Positions 11,776-13,965 of a DNA stretch of 13,965 nucleotides are shown here, piece after piece. Made by a program: the position numbers and the translations under genes. The notes under the pieces were generated by a model. The model was not told the DNA's origin and did not search any database. It saw nothing but the letters and a program-made list of their open reading frames with translations. Source of the DNA: Coriobacteriales bacterium (lineage in GTDB: Bacteria > Actinomycetota > Coriobacteriia > Coriobacteriales > UBA8131); assembly GCA_031256575.1 (NCBI GenBank), contig JAIRQI010000147.1, positions 1 through 13,965 on the forward strand, in the 5' to 3' direction. How positions within the stretch are numbered: position 1 is the stretch's first letter; each line of letters starts with the position of its first letter.

Positions 11776-13965
11776 CTACCTACTGAGAATCACAAATGGG
11801 GTATCTGAAACGTACTCCTCCATGATTGCTAGGGCATCAAAGGTATTGACGCGGGCATCTGAGGTCACATTCATGGTCAGTATCTGGTAGTTGTCAGTGA
11901 CTTCGGTCTTGCGTAGCCAAGCCGAGACCACATCTAACGCATCCTGGGCGTTGATAGTGCCATTACCGTCAGTGTCGCCGAACTTGACAGTCGTTGCCGA
12001 CCCGGAGCTGACACTGTAGTTATTCTTGTTATTGACCGAAGAATAAAGCTCATCAGTCGAGGTGAAAAGGATATAGGTGGCAATGCCGCTGTAGCTGGTC
12101 ATCTCTGGTGAGTAGATTAAAGCCGTGCTTTTGTAGCTGACCTTAATACCATTTGAGATACCGCTGATCGAGACAGCATAGGCCCGGGTACTATTGGAAA
12201 TCAAGTCGATACCGTCACCTGAGAATAACTCACGGGCAGCAACGCTGATTTCACCACTGGCAGCAAAGGCGATTGTGTCATAGGCTTTAGAGATGTCAAA
12301 GACATAGGCTGGCTTGTCTGAGGCCTGCTTCAAGGTCACCCCGCCGACAGTGATGCTGACACTGGGAGTCGTGCTGGAGTTGACAGTCTCTTTGACTTCC
12401 AAGCCAATCACCAAGAGGTCAGCGTTGAAGCTAGTCGCTGTGAAGTCCAAACCATCCAAGGTATAATCGGCATAGACGAAACGTAGCTTGTTGTTGGGTT
12501 TATCAGCTACTTCTTCTAAGAACCATTGGACCTCTTCAGCACCATTCAAAGACGATGAGACGGAGACATTGGTGACGTTGAACTCTTTAGGAATGTTAAC
12601 CAGACCGTCCAGCATCTGCCAGTCGCCACCCTCGCACTCCGGCCAGCCATCCAGCTTGATCATCACATTGAAGCAGGTGCCAACCATGCCGGAAATGCTG
12701 TTTGGTGCATCGACGATGATTGCAAAGGTATCCGAAGGCTCGGTCACTTCTCCGCCACCACCGGACCAGGGCTCGACATCGGTCATGTCATAGAGGTTGT
12801 TCATCTCATTGATGTAGCGCCAATAAGCCACCATGGCATAACCACCTTGGTCGGTTGCCATACCATCCAAGCCGGTACCAGGAGTATGGGAGAACCCACC
12901 ACCATTGACATAGAAAGACATGATGGCACTCATCGCACTGTTGCCATTCTTAACAAAGCGCGGGTCGTTCATCGGGTCAATACCCAGGGCACAAAGCGCT
13001 GTGATTACCTGAGCACAACTCTCTGAGTTTATTGAACCCCAGGAATAGAAACCTCCGTCACTGCGCTGCAGAGTCGATAACGCGGTCAAGCCACGCTCGA
13101 TAGCTGCTGCTACAACAGGGTCATCCTTGTACCTGGCTAGAGCTTGGATAGCCATACCGGTGATGTCGGGATCAGGCTCATTGCCAGACATTGCCCAACC
13201 ACCAGCATCAGCAGTGCCTCGTTTAATTTCTCTGTTTAGGATGTAATCGATCATCCACTGCCGGGTGGCTTGATTATCAGGGTTCGGCAGGTAGCCGGTC
13301 ATCTCCGCAGTATCGACGATACTAGGAATCTCGTAGTTACGGGTATCTAAGGCAATCAGTGCAAAGATTGGGCCATTGATACCTTGACGAGTTATTGCAC
13401 TACGGCTAGACAACCAGGCTGTCAGGTCATAACCACCGACATCTGTAGCATCGATACCCAGCGAAGAGAGTCCCAGTATCAAGCGGGAGTATTCTGTCTT
13501 CTTATTGTATGAGTCTGGTAGGATGCCGTGGCCGGTGATAAATTCGTCGTAATCAGCCTCTGGATCACCGTTAACCACGATATTGACAACTCGATCGTAG
13601 TATCCCCGATAATACCCTTCTGGCACAGCAAAACCACCGCGAGCTAGAGTTAGGACTGTCCACTCTCCAGCACTGGTGCCATAACCAGGTTCAGGTACTG
13701 TCCTGACCATATAAGCAAAGGTAGCGGCCATTTGCGCACTGATATCCAATGTAGTCGTAGGCCCAGAGGGGTTCAGAGCCTTGTCTAATGTGCTTCTGGC
13801 ACTGTCAACCTCTGCTTGGGTAGCTGTCAGGTTGGTCAGAGCTGCATAGGCGGTCTGATAAGCTGCAGATACTGCTGGATCGGCAAGAATCTGAGTCTTA
13901 TTGGTTGATGTGTTGATTTCAGCGACCATAGCAGTCAAGGCATCTTTGTTGGCTCCCGGGTAAAA
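11776..13965 (-). CDS. Multidomain surface protein: transcobalamin-like alpha/alpha barrel, cohesin-like domain, X module, dockerin (5' end outside window)
   Basis: The frame is open to the right edge (729 residues visible), so the true start and any signal peptide lie outside. Numbering from the TTG codon at 13938: residues before about 58 look like a FIVAR-type helical module. About 62-390 form a helical barrel with prenyltransferase/squalene-cyclase-type repeats: GGWAMSGNEPDPDITGMAIQALARY, QRSDGGFYSWGSINSESCAQ, GGGFSHT. This is the fold of the transcobalamin/intrinsic factor alpha domain; no catalytic DXDD-type motif was seen. After a GGGG linker, 403-560 is a beta-rich, cohesin-like domain (tentative). 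About 583-645 is the X module shared with the next gene, and 652-714 a dockerin with loop 1 intact (D655, D657, N659, D666) and loop 2 degenerate (N690, T692, D694, D701). Inferred role: corrinoid capture outside the cell. Confidence 0.85.
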   Translation of the reverse strand, partial: FYPGANKDALTAMVAEINTSTNKTQILADPAVSAAYQTAYAALTNLTATQAEVDSARSTLDKALNPSGPTTTLDISAQMAATFAYMVRTVPEPGYGTSAGEWTVLTLARGGFAVPEGYYRGYYDRVVNIVVNGDPEADYDEFITGHGILPDSYNKKTEYSRLILGLSSLGIDATDVGGYDLTAWLSSRSAITRQGINGPIFALIALDTRNYEIPSIVDTAEMTGYLPNPDNQATRQWMIDYILNREIKRGTADAGGWAMSGNEPDPDITGMAIQALARYKDDPVVAAAIERGLTALSTLQRSDGGFYSWGSINSESCAQVITALCALGIDPMNDPRFVKNGNSAMSAIMSFYVNGGGFSHTPGTGLDGMATDQGGYAMVAYWRYINEMNNLYDMTDVEPWSGGGGEVTEPSDTFAIIVDAPNSISGMVGTCFNVMIKLDGWPECEGGDWQMLDGLVNIPKEFNVTNVSVSSSLNGAEEVQWFLEEVADKPNNKLRFVYADYTLDGLDFTATSFNADLLVIGLEVKETVNSSTTPSVSITVGGVTLKQASDKPAYVFDISKAYDTIAFAASGEISVAARELFSGDGIDLISNSTRAYAVSISGISNGIKVSYKSTALIYSPEMTSYSGIATYILFTSTDELYSSVNNKNNYSVSSGSATTVKFGDTDGNGTINAQDALDVVSAWLRKTEVTDNYQILTMNVTSDARVNTFDALAIMEEYVSDTPFVILSR

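Noticed and set aside
12750..13780. Prenyltransferase or terpene cyclase enzyme
   Set aside because: The repeats match that fold, but no catalytic aspartate-rich motif was seen and the protein is extracellular with a dockerin; a binding barrel like transcobalamin fits better.
9475..13965. Cellulosome or polysaccharide-degradation locus
   Set aside because: Cohesin and dockerins are present, but there is no glycoside hydrolase, esterase or recognised carbohydrate-binding module, and the partners are DUF4430 and ECF transport genes.

Overview
The window looks like a corrinoid (vitamin B12) and cobalt acquisition region of a Gram-positive, probably gut-type anaerobe. Evidence for this is the lipoprotein and membrane-anchored extracellular proteins, the ECF-type transporters, clean Shine-Dalgarno sites, dockerin/cohesin modules and a mid-range GC content. 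The unusually long basic N-termini before the signal sequences recall Coriobacteriia, but that placement is an inference. No rRNA, tRNA, insertion sequence, phage gene or CRISPR array was seen.

Left part (1-1560, minus strand): a cobalamin riboswitch with an intrinsic terminator controls cbiM and cbiN, the membrane core of a cobalt ECF transporter. cbiN runs off the left edge close to its normal C-terminus. Diverging from it (1625-2662, plus strand) is a protein joining a SAM-dependent methyltransferase domain to a C-terminal MarR-type winged helix. A bidirectional terminator separates it from a 69-residue protein of unknown function (2849-3058, minus) made of two copies of one 33-residue unit, whose promoter overlaps a palindrome. 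Next comes an orphan NMT1/SsuA-like substrate-binding lipoprotein (3331-4407, minus) that ends in a very long-stemmed terminator.

Right part (4567-13965, all minus strand, read right to left) appears to be one gene cluster: (1) a large secreted-type protein with an alpha/alpha-barrel of prenyltransferase/squalene-cyclase-repeat type, a cohesin-like beta domain, an X module and a C-terminal dockerin (5' end outside the window); (2) an exported protein with an acidic linker, Tyr-rich hexapeptide repeats, the same X module and a dockerin; (3) a membrane-anchored protein with an extracellular cohesin; (4) a lipoprotein ending in a DUF4430 (transcobalamin-like C-terminal) domain; (5) EcfT; (6) a single polypeptide fusing two ECF ATPases to an S-component-like membrane domain.

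The main observation is that an alpha/alpha-barrel plus a DUF4430 domain is the architecture of animal transcobalamin and intrinsic factor. Here the two halves are on separate proteins, and cohesin-dockerin modules are encoded between them. The cluster also carries an ECF transporter that could move the ligand. The working model is a cell-surface corrinoid-capture complex held together by cohesin-dockerin contacts and feeding a fused ECF importer, beside the riboswitch-controlled cobalt importer. Domain identities are read from motifs; the joint function and the corrinoid substrate are inferred.
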